A DNA stretch of 64,000 nucleotides from Emergomyces orientalis (lineage: Eukaryota > Ascomycota > Eurotiomycetes > Onygenales > Ajellomycetaceae), in NCBI GenBank assembly GCA_002110485.1, contig MOWL01000006.1:308003-372002 (forward strand), written 5' to 3'. A model generated the notes under the pieces. That model was given only the letters and a program-made list of their open reading frames with translations, did no database searches and was not told the origin of the DNA. The position numbers and the translations under genes are program-made. Within the stretch, counting starts at the first letter, position 1. Every line of letters begins with the position of its first letter. Shown here piece by piece: positions 11,172-24,799 of this stretch.

Positions 11172-13100
11172 ATTTGCTTGGAGAGGCTGCATGTAAGAGA
11201 CGATCCCGTAGAAATTATTTAGATATTGTCCCCTTTTAAGCACAACGTCGGGGCTCGTTGGTGTGAGATCACCCATTTAAATAACTTGGAGCGGATTGTT
11301 GTAATGGTAAATTACCGGATTATAGTGTTTCCGAATTTCCACCTTCTCGTATATCAACGTCATTCAACATCCACTATCACGCTTCCATTGAGTTGACTTG
11401 GCACATTTACCTGTTGATCAGAAATATCTAACAGCATGCTTTCTGAGACCTGCTTCCGATCCGCAAGTTCTCCATCTTCATCACCAATTCTCGATACTAG
11501 TAATTTCCAAACCTGCCCCTCTTCAAAATTAATAGATATTTGATGCTGGCGCCAAGCAGCATATATGCAATAGCAAATCACACCCCGTATCTCTCTACTC
11601 TAGTGCTAGAATCCCCCATATACACTTCCGCGTACGTAGGTTTGAAGGTTAGGAATCACGATCGATTATTGCATATTTGATGCTCAAGGTCAGTATCAAA
11701 TATCCATGAATTTCAAACCTCGGGACACGATATGACGGGGTTCATCAAGAATCATATCCCAACAGTTTGCCAATTATTCTCAACTTCTTAGCTTCCAGGT
11801 TCTTCTTCCTATTCAATCTCATCTATATATAGCTACCTAGAAGAGTAATTGAGCAATATATCTACTCGCAATCTTATGCCATACAAATATATCATAAGTG
11901 ATCTGACAGTTATGAGTCCTGCAAGCAGAATTTGAGCAGAAGCACCAAAGCCTGTTTCATGAATAAGATTACAAGTACATTGATTGTCTATTACTCTCCT
12001 GGTTAGCTACGTATACAGAGTAAAATATATGAGATTGAATAGGTAAAGAGTGACATTCAATCGGAAAAGAATATGGGAGCAACAAAGCTAAGAATAAACA
12101 AATATAGCTGATATAACTGAATGAACAGGTTTGGTTGAAGATCGGAGCCGTGGCAGCGTCGAATAATCAGAAGTAATACAATATCCTGGAATGGCCGTTA
12201 TCTTACTTGCCCGTAATAAAGGTCACGCTAGTTTGAGGGACGCGAACCCAGAAACTCTTACATTAATGGCCCCATAATTAGTTTTACGGTCTGGGGTATC
12301 GCGATTTCCCCTTGTTTTATCCTCAAGCAGTCAGTTATATGTATATTCGCCCCGTTATTGGATGCCCTAGCGATGGGTGATACAGCGTATTTATACCAGG
12401 CTATGGTGCGATTGCCTTATTGTTCTGACCCCTCCCCCCCTCCCCCCCCTTTTTTTTTTTTTGTGTGTGTGGGGGGGAGAGGGTTCTAGAAAGACTGCAG
12501 CAGCCAGTCCTATTTGGTGAAAGGTCTAGAATGGTCAGAGCTTCACCTGCGTGGTCCCATCCTATGCAAAATTGTTCCATAGTGAGGATCGGATCATTTA
12601 GGTGGGCCGCATGGGAACTAGTTTCAGCTTCAATTGAGTCATCATTGTAAGAGTGCGCTTTTCCTAGTGATAGGAGTTAGACATGATCTCTTGCCCAATA
12701 ATTGTGACGTGTGCAGTTTAACTTCACAGTTACCATAAATTCTTTAACTTTGAATCAGAGAATATAACTCTAGGGCAATAACTAGTTGAATATAGAACTG
12801 AGGAAATCAATTCAAAGAGAAAAGATATAGAGAGACAAAATATCACCATCATTATAATCAATATCAATATCAATAAAGTATGAACAAAAAAGACATTATT
12901 CAGAAATACCAACAAAAATCCTGAATAAAGAAACAATATCAGAAATATCAAAGAAATATCAATACAAACACAAAACAAAAGGACCAGCAAGACCAGAGCA
13001 TTAAAGCCAAGCACAATTTTTCCAACAGATTCGTCAACTTGTCATATCCCCTCTGTATTTAAACCCTCCTACCCAAATACTCCGTCCCCAGGCAACCAGC
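11172..13100. other. Intergenic, AT-rich, with C/T-then-G tract
   Basis: The first part is the TMA22 promoter. No gene was recognised. A run of C/T, poly-T, GT repeats and poly-G lies at about 12427-12478. A TATA-like TATTTAAA occurs near 13055, about 45 bp before the ATG at 13101. Confidence 0.55.
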
Positions 13101-13539
13101 ATGCGGCTCACCAAGTTAGTCCTCCTGCCTCGCGCCGCCTTCATTCCCACCGCTCTCGCAATCTGTTTCGACTACGGTCCCCAAGGCACCAACAGTGACT
13201 GGTCCCTAGACCAGGTCTACACGGTTTGCCGGACCCTCATGCTTGGCTCGCATCAGAAGGGACAGCAACATGATGCCTAACCCCCACCATACCATCCATT
13301 GGCCTTTCGTCGTCAAGCTCCACGAAGACCGCGACTCTCGCGTCCTGGATGAAGAACACTGCTTCGCTGGGCTAGGCTCCCAAGTCTCCGTCTGCGACTA
13401 TGGAGGTCATGTCAAGGAAGAAACTGGGAGTCCAGGTACGTTGCCTCTTCTCTTCCCCGGCTTCTTTGCAGCATTGGGACTATTGGAACTGATATTGGCG
13501 GAATTAGTTCGCCCAAACTTCGCTTGCGGTGCCAAATGA
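13101..13539 (+). pseudogene. Possible broken small secreted protein gene
   Basis: An ATG at 13101 opens a 59-residue frame with a signal-peptide-like start (MRLTKLVLLPR...FIPTALAI) followed by CFDYGPQGTNSDWSLDQVYTVCRTL. It ends at TAA 13278-13280. In the +1 frame coding-like sequence continues (HHTIHWPFVVKLHEDRDSR...EEHCFAGLGSQVSVCDYGG) to about 13434, where a GTACGT donor-like site lies; the frame closes at 13539. Cysteines are present in both pieces. The simplest reading is one secreted Cys-containing protein broken by a frameshift near 13270. An unusual intron or a sequencing error is possible. I do not recognise the family. Confidence 0.4.
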
Positions 13540-14331
13540 GATGTTGAGCTTGCGCCCGTGGCTGATTTGTACGGTTGTCGCATTGCTTCATCTAGCAAGT
13601 GGCGACGCGCTGATCTAATCAAGGGGTAAATTTTAGATGTTCAGGCGATACATTCCTAGCCCAAGTCAGCCTTGTGTTTCTGTAGAGAATATGCCTGTTG
13701 GTTAGTCTTGGTTTGTCACCGCCATTGGTAAAAATGTAACATTAAAGGTGGGAAGGAGGAGGGGGATTCTTTTCTACATAATCTATGGCAGTGCGCTCTG
13801 AATCTCCTTTTTATGTATTGTTTTGACCAATCATCTTTGGTCGATGGCGTGCCCCAATCAAGAATTGAGTTTATACATGATTTAAAAACCCTCATAACAT
13901 AAAAATGTGAAACTAGATAGCAATGAGGGGACAGTGAAATAGGAGAAGAGCGGATGAGGCCGAACTGAGGTCGTTGATGTTGCCCCACATTTAAACTATA
14001 TTTCCTTAGCGCGTAACCCTAATTGCATCATCTCCAAATCTTGCAGGTTGCCCCTTGCCGCTAGGGAATAGTGGGATGTCAAACATGACAGGAAGTAACC
14101 CAGACTGCTGAATACTCAACTACGACTAACACGTTAAAGAGCGTATATTTTTGGCTCATGCCATCTATAATGTTGGACACATTCTCATTTCCGTATCGAA
14201 GTTCTTAGAGAACGTTCGGCAACCCTCAATGCTGTTATCCGAAACTAAGAACTAGTCCCGCGCGCCTCGGTTCCGATACCGGGCTTCCTCCTGCTGCTCT
14301 TCATATATTCAGAAAACAAAGCTCCAAAACC
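13540..14331. other. Intergenic
   Basis: No recognisable coding or RNA sequence on either strand. Confidence 0.5.
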
Positions 14332-15206
14332 ATGCAAGTGACTAGAAAAATGGGCACCACTACCAACATCGGCAAGAGGGCAACCAAGCGACGCCGTCCC
14401 GTATCCTTCCTCGACCTCCCTCCCGAGATTCGCAACGAAATCTACACCTTAGCACTGAACTGGCCAAACCTCCGTGTCCCCTTTGCCCGCCTCCGCCATG
14501 AATGCGAACAGGACGAAGCTGCCTGGTTCAAGCCTTCATCCTTCTCGATGGGGCTAGGGAACGTATGCAATTCCCCTTGCACATTACCCCTACCCTACAT
14601 TTCCGAATCAAACTATACGACGCCGACAATATTCCTCCTCAACCGGCAGATAACTTATGAAGCACTCCCCGTGTTGCATGCGCAGGAATTAGTCATAGAC
14701 GAGCCGCCACCTTACTCAATGGCGCTTGGGCGACCGGTGGATATCACGATGTTCATCTCCGAAGGAGCGCTGCAACGGGCCAGACGAGTGGTGTTAAAGA
14801 TTGACATTGCGGATTTGGCGAGTAGATGGGCACGGACGGTTGATACGTTGTTGGATGTTTGGCATGTGGATAATTGTCTGGAGGAGTTAAGGATCATGGT
14901 TGCAGGAGGGCTTGAAGGTGGAAGGATGAATATCATTGGTGAGGAAGGAGTAAGGATAATTGTTTTGAAGATGTTTGCAAAAGTCAGTTCTTTCTATTTT
15001 TCTGGTTTTATTCTTCCTCTCCGACTTGTCGTAGCAAGAAGCGTTTATGCTAACCTCTGCTCTATTCTGCACTAATGTAGCTGAGGAAGTTCGGCGCGGA
15101 GAAGCCTTCCGGTGTCAAAGTTCTATTTGAAGGTTGCAATCCACCACGTCATCCAGTTAAATGGGCTGTTGAACCTATCCGGCGGGTCGGGAATATCGGA
15201 AACTGA
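14332..15206 (+). CDS. 2EXR/F-box-like domain protein
   Basis: Two exons, 14332-14982 and 15081-15206, joined over a 98-bp intron (GTCAGT...TGTAG), give 258 residues; an alternative ATG lies six codons downstream. The N-terminal FLDLPPEIRNEIYTLAL (about residues 24-40) is the opening helix of the fungal 2EXR/F-box-like family. It is followed by the usual LNRQITYEALPVL (around residues 105-117), where a parent protein would recognise returning structural motifs. The remainder is predicted alpha/beta without catalytic motifs. Family members are abundant in filamentous ascomycetes and mostly uncharacterised; a role as ubiquitin-ligase adaptor is often suggested from the F-box-like start but is not shown here. 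The weak GTCAGT donor is the least certain part of the model. Confidence 0.75.
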
Positions 15207-18184
15207 TAGATATGGCTAACCATGTTTCGCCTCAGGCGGTACCTTGGGGAAGGACGGCGATGCGTCAACTAGGGATCAGTCACGTAATAGCCATGTGGAT
15301 GTGCATAGACGAACGCTTATCCGGGAATCGGCAGGTTTCAATTTTTCGGTTCGTTTCAACAGACATTTGCGGAGTATCTAGGAACCTCCAATAATTTCTC
15401 TTCTTCTACGACCAGGGATGAGGGAGCCAGCATCTCAAAAGCCCTCCAAACTTCACAGCGTTAAGATGAAGTAGGTCCTAGGTCTAGGTGTATGGTTTAA
15501 CGCAATCTTGCTCATTTTACGGTATCCGGAGATGCATTGCTTTGCCGGAATATTCGGGTAATTCGGCGTCATCACATTTGAAACACAACTGCACTGCCTA
15601 TCGTCAAATATTTGCATCTACTCAACCAAACCAGCAACAGGAACAGACTTCCTCTTCCCCACATTTTACAAATACATATTCACGAGGATCCTCGCTATCG
15701 GCAAGCATGCAAATCGGTGAACTTTTGCACTCACAAGCATTCTGAGTTGGGCAGCAAAGTATCCAACCCAGATGGCGATTTATCCGTTCTTGGGAATCAC
15801 GCACGTCTACTCGGTCCAACATTTTTCCTAGTCGCCATTTGCCATGCTCCCGTTGCTGTTAACCTTAAGACAGGCCGAAAGCATATGCTACGAGATTTTT
15901 GTTTTTAAAAATTAGGCTCACGAGTCAACAAAGGAGCCTAGATGCATCGAACCTCCTTAACTTCTCCTATACAGGAATCCGGATGACTGGCCTCCGCTCC
16001 TTGCTCAATACCCCCAATGTCCTGTTCCTGGTTTCAAGCTAATATCGAAATTTCAATTTCATTCTTTCTTTTTTCAATTGCCGCCTTGGTTTACTAGGCC
16101 TGAATTGTGGATAGAAAAAAGTTCCTCTCATAGAAGTGGCTATAGATGCTGTGCATCCAAGATCCATTATAATATTCATTCCATTATTAGTATTCATTTT
16201 CAAAATGTATAACTTACATATAGCACTTTTTCATACGACAATCATTGCCAACTCAAGACTGCTGTCAATCTGCCAATAGCCTGTAAAGCAGGGTTTACCA
16301 GGTATAAAAATGGTAATATCAGAGACATGTTTGGGCAACAAGTCCTGCTCGTCCCATTAAATTATGTATGTGATCTGTCAACTTATTGCTCCTTAAAATC
16401 CTCGCGGGCCAACTTTCCAATATTTCCAAAGCTTTTCTTTCCCCAGGTCCTTGCATATGTGAGACCCGATATCCATTCGACGCCATGTGCAACATGAAAT
16501 CTGGGTAGAGGAGAGGTGGGACAGGTAATTCAATTTCATTATCTTCCATTGCTGCGCAATAGGCCTATACCCGGAATGAAATATCCCCAGCGCTTAAAAA
16601 ATCCCGAATTCCTAGATGCGCATATCAACCGAGATAATCGAATAAGTACCGTACAAGTTTCGGAGTCAGATATGCCCGCTATTTTATATTGTCGCGTAGT
16701 GGCTAGCCTTATACATATCCCTCTGGCAAGAAAACATAATCTCCACCTCGAACTGAAATGAATGTCTACCTATTACTCATAAATTTCCCTGCCAAAAGGC
16801 TACTACGCATATACTATTCATACACCAAAACATATCTATCCCCAATATCTCATTCTCCTCGGAGTGAAATCAAGATGTCATGATATTGCTAGGCCTCAAC
16901 GAGCCCAGATCCACAATTGACGCGATTAGCGACTGAGGGGGTATAAAGATCTTGTTTCTTCGTCCTTAATTTTTTTTTTCTTTTTTTTTTTCCCTGAACG
17001 TGGGAGGGGTTGGATGCCAACAATGAAAATCCGGGGTAATTAGAACTCCGAAAACAAAACAAAAAAAATGGATGACACCGACACATTCCAGGGGGCCTAA
17101 CCGTGGAAAGCCACAATGGTGAAGAAGACAGGATTTTCGTTAGAGGTACCTCCAACATAGGTTATCCCGCGGAAAAAAATTAATTTAAACGATGGATGAT
17201 TTGACTAGTGCCAGACCGAGAAACGGAGAAAGAAGACTGGCTAGGTGTGAGATTTCTTGGGGATTGAGACCTGAGCTAGAGTGAGATGGAAGCGGAAAAA
17301 TCATCGTTGGCGCATCTCACGATGCTGTCTATCTAAGCCCAGTAGCGATTCAAATAGAGTAGCCAAATAACTAATAAGGCGCGTTCAGAGCAAAAGATGG
17401 AAAGTCTCCAAACGTCGCATCACCGAGGAATCGTTTAAGAATACTTTCAAATATCACACATCTTTCGCTCCAATCCCGCAGTGACACGGAGAAATAAAAT
17501 CGCAAATACGCACCGTTCGGCAAGAGAAACGAGAAAGGATCCAAGCCATCTTATTCGAGCCAAAAACAAGGTCCAGCTAGGATTCTCAGCCACTTAGTTA
17601 TTCAAAGAGAAACACTTTGTATTTCTTCCTAGCGCTGTCCGCCCTATCAAATCCATGCTCAGACATGCATGGGCCTGGCCCGCGCGAAAAGTGGGTTCAC
17701 TCCTCCCCTTCACTCCCAGCTTTGCAAAGTGCAAGCTGAGGTCTGGAACTTTTTAAGAGCAGGGTTTGGGAGGGGTGGTGGCTGCTTGGCCATGAGTTTC
17801 GAACTCTCAGTGAGAGGCGAGGATTCAGTGGTGATTGGGGGGGGTTGGAATATCAAAAACGTGTATGGACGGCACTGCTGATCAAACGGTGATAGTCATA
17901 TGATTCTAGACCCGTGAATCTGAGAGTTTTTGATGCATTGCTTTTCTTTTTTTTTGTTTTTTTGTTTTTTTTGTAAAAGGGCGTGGTCAGCTTGTATGTA
18001 CCTCGATTGAGTTCATAAGATTCTTCCGAGTTTGGCGGTTGGCGGGAGAAGTACAGATGCTGGACTCCTCAAACAGCGCAACAAATAACCTCAACTATTT
18101 CTCCGAACGTAGAATATCAAAAAGCATACCAAAATCATAAATAAAAAATTTAAAGTAAAAGTAAAAATAGAAAATACTTGAATC
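15207..18184. other. Long intergenic region (left of tRNA-Thr)
   Basis: About 3 kb with no recognisable coding sequence. Short open frames lack codon structure or similarity. T-rich runs occur near 16970-16990 and 17941-17975. Remnants of degenerated sequence cannot be excluded. Confidence 0.5.
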
Positions 18185-18256
18185 TGCCCACACTCAGAAT
18201 CGAACTGAGGATCTTATCATTACTAGTGATACGCTTTACCACTAAGCCACGCGGGC
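18185..18256 (-). tRNA. tRNA-Thr (anticodon AGU)
   Basis: The minus strand folds into a full cloverleaf of 72 nt. The acceptor stem is GCCCGCG with TGTGGGC (two G-U pairs), the D arm GCTT/AAGC, and the anticodon stem TATCA/TGATA with loop CTAGTAA (anticodon AGT). The T arm is CTCAG-TTCGATT-CTGAG and the discriminator base is A. No intron. CCA is not encoded, as normal for a nuclear eukaryotic gene. A T-rich stretch for Pol III termination lies downstream on the minus strand. Confidence 0.95.
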
Positions 18257-21029
18257 GTATTTTGCTTTCGCTAATAGCTTCCAGTTTAACTTATGGTATG
18301 AAAGCTGCTCAAGTAAGGCCTTCGAATGGCATCCTTTAGTTTTGTGGCCCTTGGAAGCCCTAACAACGCCGCCGCCAACACCCAAGTAGGCGGTAAGCAC
18401 GGCATACTGGGTCAAATTCTGGGTTTATGGGATGGGGTGGAGTTGATTGGGCGAGTTCGCCCCTAGTGCAGCCTACTCTTCGTTCCTACCACTGGCGTCT
18501 AAGGTACAGTACATGTACGAAGACAAGTACCAGTACAAGAACTACCTACCAGGGATGAATGGCCAATAGTCCCAGATAATTATTGCGTGCGAGCACGGTC
18601 GTTTCCTTTCGTTTTCATCATTATTCTTTTCTATTTGAATTTTGAAACTTTTCCACCCCAGAATAAGGCAAAGCAAGCAACCATATACGTTATTCCGCCC
18701 GGGGTTGCCCAAAAAAGCACGATCTCCCCTTCGAATTACCTGTTCTAGACCTCATATGCGGGAGGTTTTGCTTTCTATCTTCAAGGTTCGGATTGAAATT
18801 GAGGTGGGGCCGGACGGCGGAGAGAGCTGGGGTTTTTTTTTAAAAAAAATGTGCTACCCTTAGCCTGTCCTGGCCCGTCCAGTCTAGGGCGGCCCTGTCT
18901 CTCCACTCTAAAAATATGAAGAAAACCGGTTCTGATGCATGCATTTGCTTTTGCATATTACTGTTCTTATCCACCGCCCATTATCGATGAGGGGGGATGA
19001 TAAGCCCGCCTGGGTGTTCGGACTGCAAGGTAGATGTGGTTTGATAAGATAAATGGGTAGGTGTAGAGGAATGGTTTAACCACCCGCCACCATGCCCTGG
19101 CCTGGAACATCGAATACTATATCCGCTGGAGGGATGTGTGTTGTTGTTTTTTGGTCGACTCGTGGGGTAGTTGATTCGTCCAGAGGGAGCCTTTCTTTTA
19201 CGTTAACTAACTCATATACTTGTAATGTACAGTTCATACATACATAAAAACGATCCTTGGGGCTTGGTTCCACACTGATAAGGGTAGTGATGGAGAGAGA
19301 GAGAGCATTACTTGTCTTACAGACTATTTGCTGTTGAGTCCTTCGAGTGACGGAGTAATACCTTGTAGGTAAGCTGGACTTGTCACACCGCTGGAGAATT
19401 TGGGAGCTTGGGAGTCTTGGAGTCTGGAATCTGGGTTCTGCGGTGATTGAGACATGGTTGCTGTCTGCAGGCCAAGCCCATCGTACCGTGCATACATATG
19501 GGCGAGTAATGATATCAAGATGCGTTCCTCTGTGAAATGATTGCCCATTAGTGATACCAGGGGGGGGGGAAGAGAAGAGCTATTGCCAGCAAATAGACGC
19601 CATATCGATGGAAGCTATCGTAATCCTGAGGTACCCAGGTAAATATTGCTCTGCCGTTGTGGAATGTTGTGAGCTCGTTATTTGTATCAACGGGTTAGGA
19701 TAAATTGCGTAGCACGGCACATCATTGTGATTTTGTATGACCGGGTTGTGCATTGCGACGCAGGGCATGGGGTTGACATCGAACTCGCAAATAAAGATCT
19801 TGGTTGCCCGGGGGGGTTAATTCGTTTCATCCTGATTGTTCCAGCATTTTTGTTCATGTATTAAATGACAGCATTGGTAATAATGACGATGAGAGCGGGT
19901 TAGTGAGTAGAAGAATGAATGGAGCAGTAGATATTATAAGACACACTTATTCCGGGTTCTACGGGGGAGAGCTTGACAGGAGAGTTGCACGACACGAGAA
20001 GATGAGACAAAACAAGCAAATACAATGAGATATTGTGACAAAATTCATGATGATAAGTACAGTGCATTGCCTCTTGACACAGGGGACAGATATTATGGCA
20101 ACAAAAAGATAGTCGAAGGCGAATCCTGATAGGTAAAGATAGCTGGATAACGAGAATCAATCGGACGCTTTAGCCCCCTCACGGTGGCGTTGAGATAAAG
20201 AATTAGCAAAAAAATATATAAAAATATAAAATATAAAAACTAGACTTCTTTTCACACACAAGGCCAGGCCGTCCCTAGTTTTCTCAGTTTTTAATATTTA
20301 CGGGCAGCTCCCTCCCCGATTATTCTCTTGTCATTTTTATCCATCCCCTCCTCTCGTTTTTTCTGCGGTGATAAACACTGAATTATTCTAAGCTCTTTCC
20401 TTATAAGTTATCCCGAAGCCTCAGTATACTGCGACTAAATAGAAGTACCAATACCCTGGTTCCGCTCTCCACCGCTTCCACCGCTTCCACCCACCTCCAA
20501 AATTCAAAACGCTCTTGTTCAGATCCATCCAAAGAATCAACGTCAATTACATCACATCAATCCCTCTCTGACACGGCTGGTCTGCACCCATACTTGACCC
20601 ACAGAAGCCGTCGCCGTTTGCTGCTCTCTCCCGTCAATACTAATTATAATTGACAGCAGCTCTTTGTTTTGTTTTGTGGTGTGAACTGGTTGATCTCCCC
20701 ATCTTCATGTCCACAATCGCGCTCTAGTTTCCCCCTAATCAAAGCACCACTTTTTTTTTGTCTGCACTGGTTTGCTGTGCAATTTCTCTCCCAGTCGCTA
20801 CTCTTTACCTCTCAAATAAGGCTCCCATCATCGCGGAAAAGCGATCTACATATCTGACATCTGCGTCAATTGTCCCGACCATCCTACCCCGTTGTGCTGG
20901 ACACTCACCAACTACCCATCCCAACCGTTGACCACGTCAAGCTCTAGCAGCGACACAGCAGAGAGCTCCTACAACGCAGGCTACCTATTCAACAAGACGC
21001 CATTGGCAGAGTTTCATGTTGCCAAAGCC
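18257..21029. promoter_or_regulatory. Long upstream region of REG1
   Basis: About 2.8 kb without a recognisable gene. The last 600 bp before the REG1 ATG are strongly pyrimidine-rich (CT tracts near 20450-20890), typical of the promoter/5' leader of a highly regulated fungal gene. The frame of REG1 remains open upstream to 20892, but that codon is TTG. Confidence 0.5.
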
Positions 21030-22946
21030 ATGGCCACTGTGCTACCAGTCCTACCGGAGAGGGATTCTCTATCCCCGACAGACCCTCATCGACGAAAGCG
21101 CAACAAACCATCCCTCTTAGGATCCCAAAGCTCCTACCTGAAATCTCCCCAACCCGAATGCTATTCCATCGACAATAGTTCGGTATCATCCTCCAGGGCG
21201 TCCTCAGGGCACTCTTCTCCCATCTTCTCGTCGATTTTCCTACATACCAGCCCTCCCCCAATCACACTGCCACCTACACCAGAAGAGCCAGAAGATGACG
21301 AAATATTATTCCCTTCGTACGACGCAGCGTCCTGCAGTGAAGAGGAAGACAAGCCCTCATTCAACTCACCATCCAACTCGCCCAGCTCTCCCTTAATAGA
21401 CCAATCGAGAGGTGATTCAATTTTACCTCGGATAGCGGGCGACGACGCCTCTATCGAGAATGAGCCTACACGGCATGTTGACTATTTGTCGCATGATTGG
21501 AAAGAAGAAGATATCTGGAGCTCGTGGAGATATATAGTTTCCAGACGGGATGAATACAACAATGGAACGAGGTTGGAGAATGCCGCATGGCGGACGTGGG
21601 CAAAGGCAAAGCATCGACTTGGAACGGTTACTCCGGAGTCACTCAATTGGTATGTCTGATTTTTCCTTCTTTGGGTCATATTTATGCGACATGTTGCGTA
21701 GATTGTACAGCTAATTCGTGACGACAGGCTCAAGGATTGCGATGTAACTTGGCTTTATGGTCCCTTACAGACGGCCTCCAAACATTCCCCTTCCACTTCA
21801 TCTCCGCCTCCCACCCGTCTTTCCACATCTAGTTCCTTTCTCAACAAAAAACCGATCCTTAAAAAGAGAACAGCTTCTCAAACCATCCTCCAACGTTTCA
21901 TTTCTACACGCACGCTCCTCAGCCAAGCTGGTGCAATCTTGCAAGCCCGTGAAGCGGACAGCTTCAGAAACCGACCCGGACTAGGGAGGTCAGCGTCGGA
22001 CTATGTTGTTCCAAACACCTACTATGAAAACTCAAGCAGTAGTCGGGAAACGACCGTATCTCCTGGAACTGAGTCACCCAGTGACAGACGCCGCATTAGT
22101 TTCAACGATGAAGTCTCACAATGCATCGCAGTCGAGGGGAAGGACGATTACTACGATGATATGGACGACAGCACCCGCGTTATAGACGACGACGATATCT
22201 CTGAAGACAGTGTGCTTATGATGCGACAGGTATCCCCGCGACCACCGTTGAGCAACCAAAGCACGCCTCGAAGCAGTTTTAGCAGCGACAGCAAAACCAT
22301 CGCGCCTCTACCGCCAACCACTCTAAAATATCGCAAAGACACTCCAGAGCCTGAAAATGATATCGTCGAATTTCCAGCGGTAAAATCATCACCATATTCA
22401 TGGTGGCCATTACCTATCCCGCGCCTCTCGCATTCCGCTTCAACGGAAACCCTCCGACCTCCGAAGAAGCAGCAGCAACAACTGCCCAAAGCTCATGACA
22501 ATTTCCTTCTAGATGATGACGACGACGATGACCAAGGTGATAACGACGACGATGACGCCAACACCGTTACATCAGATATGGATATGAAGTGGCAATTATC
22601 GAGTCGGAAAGCGCTTGGTGAAGAGACATCGCCGACATACAACGGACCATGGTTCACGGACTCCAACAAGCGACAGCGAAATAATGATGATAATGCTCAT
22701 AGTCATTATCACAGCACCCATAAAAATAATAATAATAATGATAACCGGGGTTCATATCTCTCCTCACCGGAGCAGTTTCTATCCTTCGATTACGACGACC
22801 TGTATGATATTGGGGATTCCAGTGGACATAATGATGAGGTGGATGGGGAGAACATGAACTTTGGATTTATTGGCAAGGTTGTTGATACAGTGAATACTGC
22901 GAAGGATATCGCACATGTTATTTGGAATGTCGGGTGGCGGAGTTAA
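21030..22946 (+). CDS. REG1: PP1 regulatory subunit, REG1-like (GATA-like DUF1752 domain)
   Basis: Two exons, 21030-21649 and 21728-22946, intron 78 bp (GTATGT...GACAG), 612 residues. The start is the first ATG (MATVLPVLPERD). At about residues 150-220 lies the conserved VDYLSHDWKEEDIWSSWRY...RLENAAWRTWAKAK...LNWLKDCDVTWLYGP block (AreA GATA-like/DUF1752), which spans the intron. ILKKRTASQ follows, then near residue 328 RRISFNDEVSQCIAVE, which carries an RVxF-type PP1-docking motif (RISF). These three blocks in this order are the yeast Reg1/Reg2 signature. Reg1 targets PP1 (Glc7) to the Snf1 kinase and keeps glucose repression on. The C-terminal half is acidic and Asn/Asp rich with microsatellite-like codons. 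A general GATA-like regulator is the alternative, but the PP1 motif argues for REG1. Confidence 0.88.
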
Positions 22947-24448
22947 AAACAAAGAAAACCAAAGGGAAGAAAATATATTACGGATCGCAGATTGCAAGAT
23001 AGCTTCTACCCATGGCTGTTTTCAAATCGTCCCTGAAAATAGCTCCAGGCAGCCTGAGATTGATAGCGGTTTTCAGTACAGACTGGCTCCTTAAACGGAA
23101 TACTATATTTCTCTCCATCTCACGCCCCATTTAATCGCCCATACGTCCATTTTTCCCTTCCCGATGTCTCATTCTCATCCTACCATTTTTGTACAGGCAT
23201 ATATCTTCTTTCAATCTCGTTATACGTACAATAGATACATACAATGCATCCAGACACAAATAATCGCAGATATACTTACACATACATACATCCCTACATC
23301 TATATTCATTTTCCTGACATATATATTCTTGGATGGACACATTATTTTCTTATTTATTTCATTTGAAAGGTATATGCATGCTCAGACACATCCACAGACA
23401 CATCCACAGACGCACGCACGCACGCACGCACTTATATATATAGTCAAAAAAGAAAAAGGGAGGTCCGGTGAGTGTGAATGAATGAATAAATTAGTCTATG
23501 ATATGTTAGGGGATTAGATGCTTCCTTTTTTTTTACATTTACCTTAGGTTCTCTTCACTTCCTCTTTCTTCCTCTTGATCACCACCCCTGCCACCGTTTC
23601 CGATTTTTAAGGAATGCGACTGGGTTGGGCTGGACAAGATTGTTCATGCGCATTTTTTCTTGTTGAGATGGATATGGGAAACGAAAACTTGAGAGCTTTT
23701 TTTATTTTGTTTGTTCCCCGTAATAATCATAATCAATAGTTAAAGTTGGATAACTCTTATGGCCTGGCATAAACAGGCACGGATATAAAGACTGGGCATA
23801 GTTTCTGTTTATCACTTGTGTTGACCCCCTTTTTTTTTACCATTTCTCCTGATAACGATCGTCTTTTCCTTCCAGAACCCTGTCTTAACACGTGACCAAC
23901 GCGCTTCCAGGATATTTCCCCAGAATTCAAGGTGCATCAACAACCACCTCACGAACTACCGTTGTCTACACTCGCAATCGCGAAAAGAAAAAGTCTGTTG
24001 CTTTGGTGGGAGTTTCTTCGATATCCTGTTATGCCGCCAGTCTATATTCCCACCGCTTGTTCTTACAATTCTTCATTCCTTTGATTCATTGGCCCCCCTC
24101 CCTTGAAGTGCGCATCGGACACAGCTACACATTGATTTTGGGCGGGATATTTGCCTACAGGTTTTGGCGTGACGTGATATTGGATATCTCTGGACAACGA
24201 GGGTTAAATTCAATATTTCGGACTGGACTACGGAAGAGGAGAAACCAATTGACCTGGAAACAATTGCTCTATCACTCGTTCAACTACCCTCTGTCGAATC
24301 TGCATTGCGCTCGCCCGGCACTCCACCCGCGCGTTAAGCACAGCGACCTCTCTTCTGCCATTGGAACCATTCCAATTTACCCCCACGTCCAGATTCAACT
24401 TGTCTATCAGGACCTATACCGCTCCATTAGCATATTACTGCAAAAGCC
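22947..24448. other. Intergenic with ACAC/CACG microsatellites
   Basis: 3' region of REG1 and promoter/leader of LMO1. CAGACACATC units followed by a (GCAC)n run lie at about 23383-23431. A 195-residue open frame at 23892-24479 starts with GTG, overlaps the LMO1 start and has no recognised similarity; it is not called. Confidence 0.55.
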
Positions 24449-24765
24449 ATGGAGGGCGTCAATGTCTCCGAACTCGTAGAGCGGCTGGGCAGCGACGAGG
24501 ACGCTGTGCGCAAAATGGCCGTGTTCAAGCTACAATCGAACATCGGCGACCCGTCGTTCGCGGACGTGTTCATTTCCGAAGGCGGGCTGGCGAAGCTGAA
24601 GTACCTGGCGTTGACGGCTACGGGGAACACGCTCGCGTATAGCCTGACGTCGTTTTCGCGGCTGTTGGAGGTTGATAAAGGGTGGGAATGTGTGGAACAG
24701 GATTTAGTTACGAGGGTGGGTTTGTTTTGCTCATTTTACTGCCTTTCTTTTCCTTTTTTTTTTCT

Positions 24766-24799
<34 letters not shown>

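Noticed and set aside
20892..21029. In-frame N-terminal extension of REG1
   Set aside because: Opens with TTG, no ATG; the first ATG at 21030 starts a sensible N-terminus.
23383..23431. Tandem CAGACACATC/GCAC units as a possible CRISPR or regulatory array
   Set aside because: No spacer structure; ordinary microsatellite in a eukaryotic 3' region.
23892..24479. 195-residue open frame upstream of and overlapping LMO1
   Set aside because: First codon is GTG, no recognised motif, overlaps the LMO1 start in another frame; likely chance frame in the leader.
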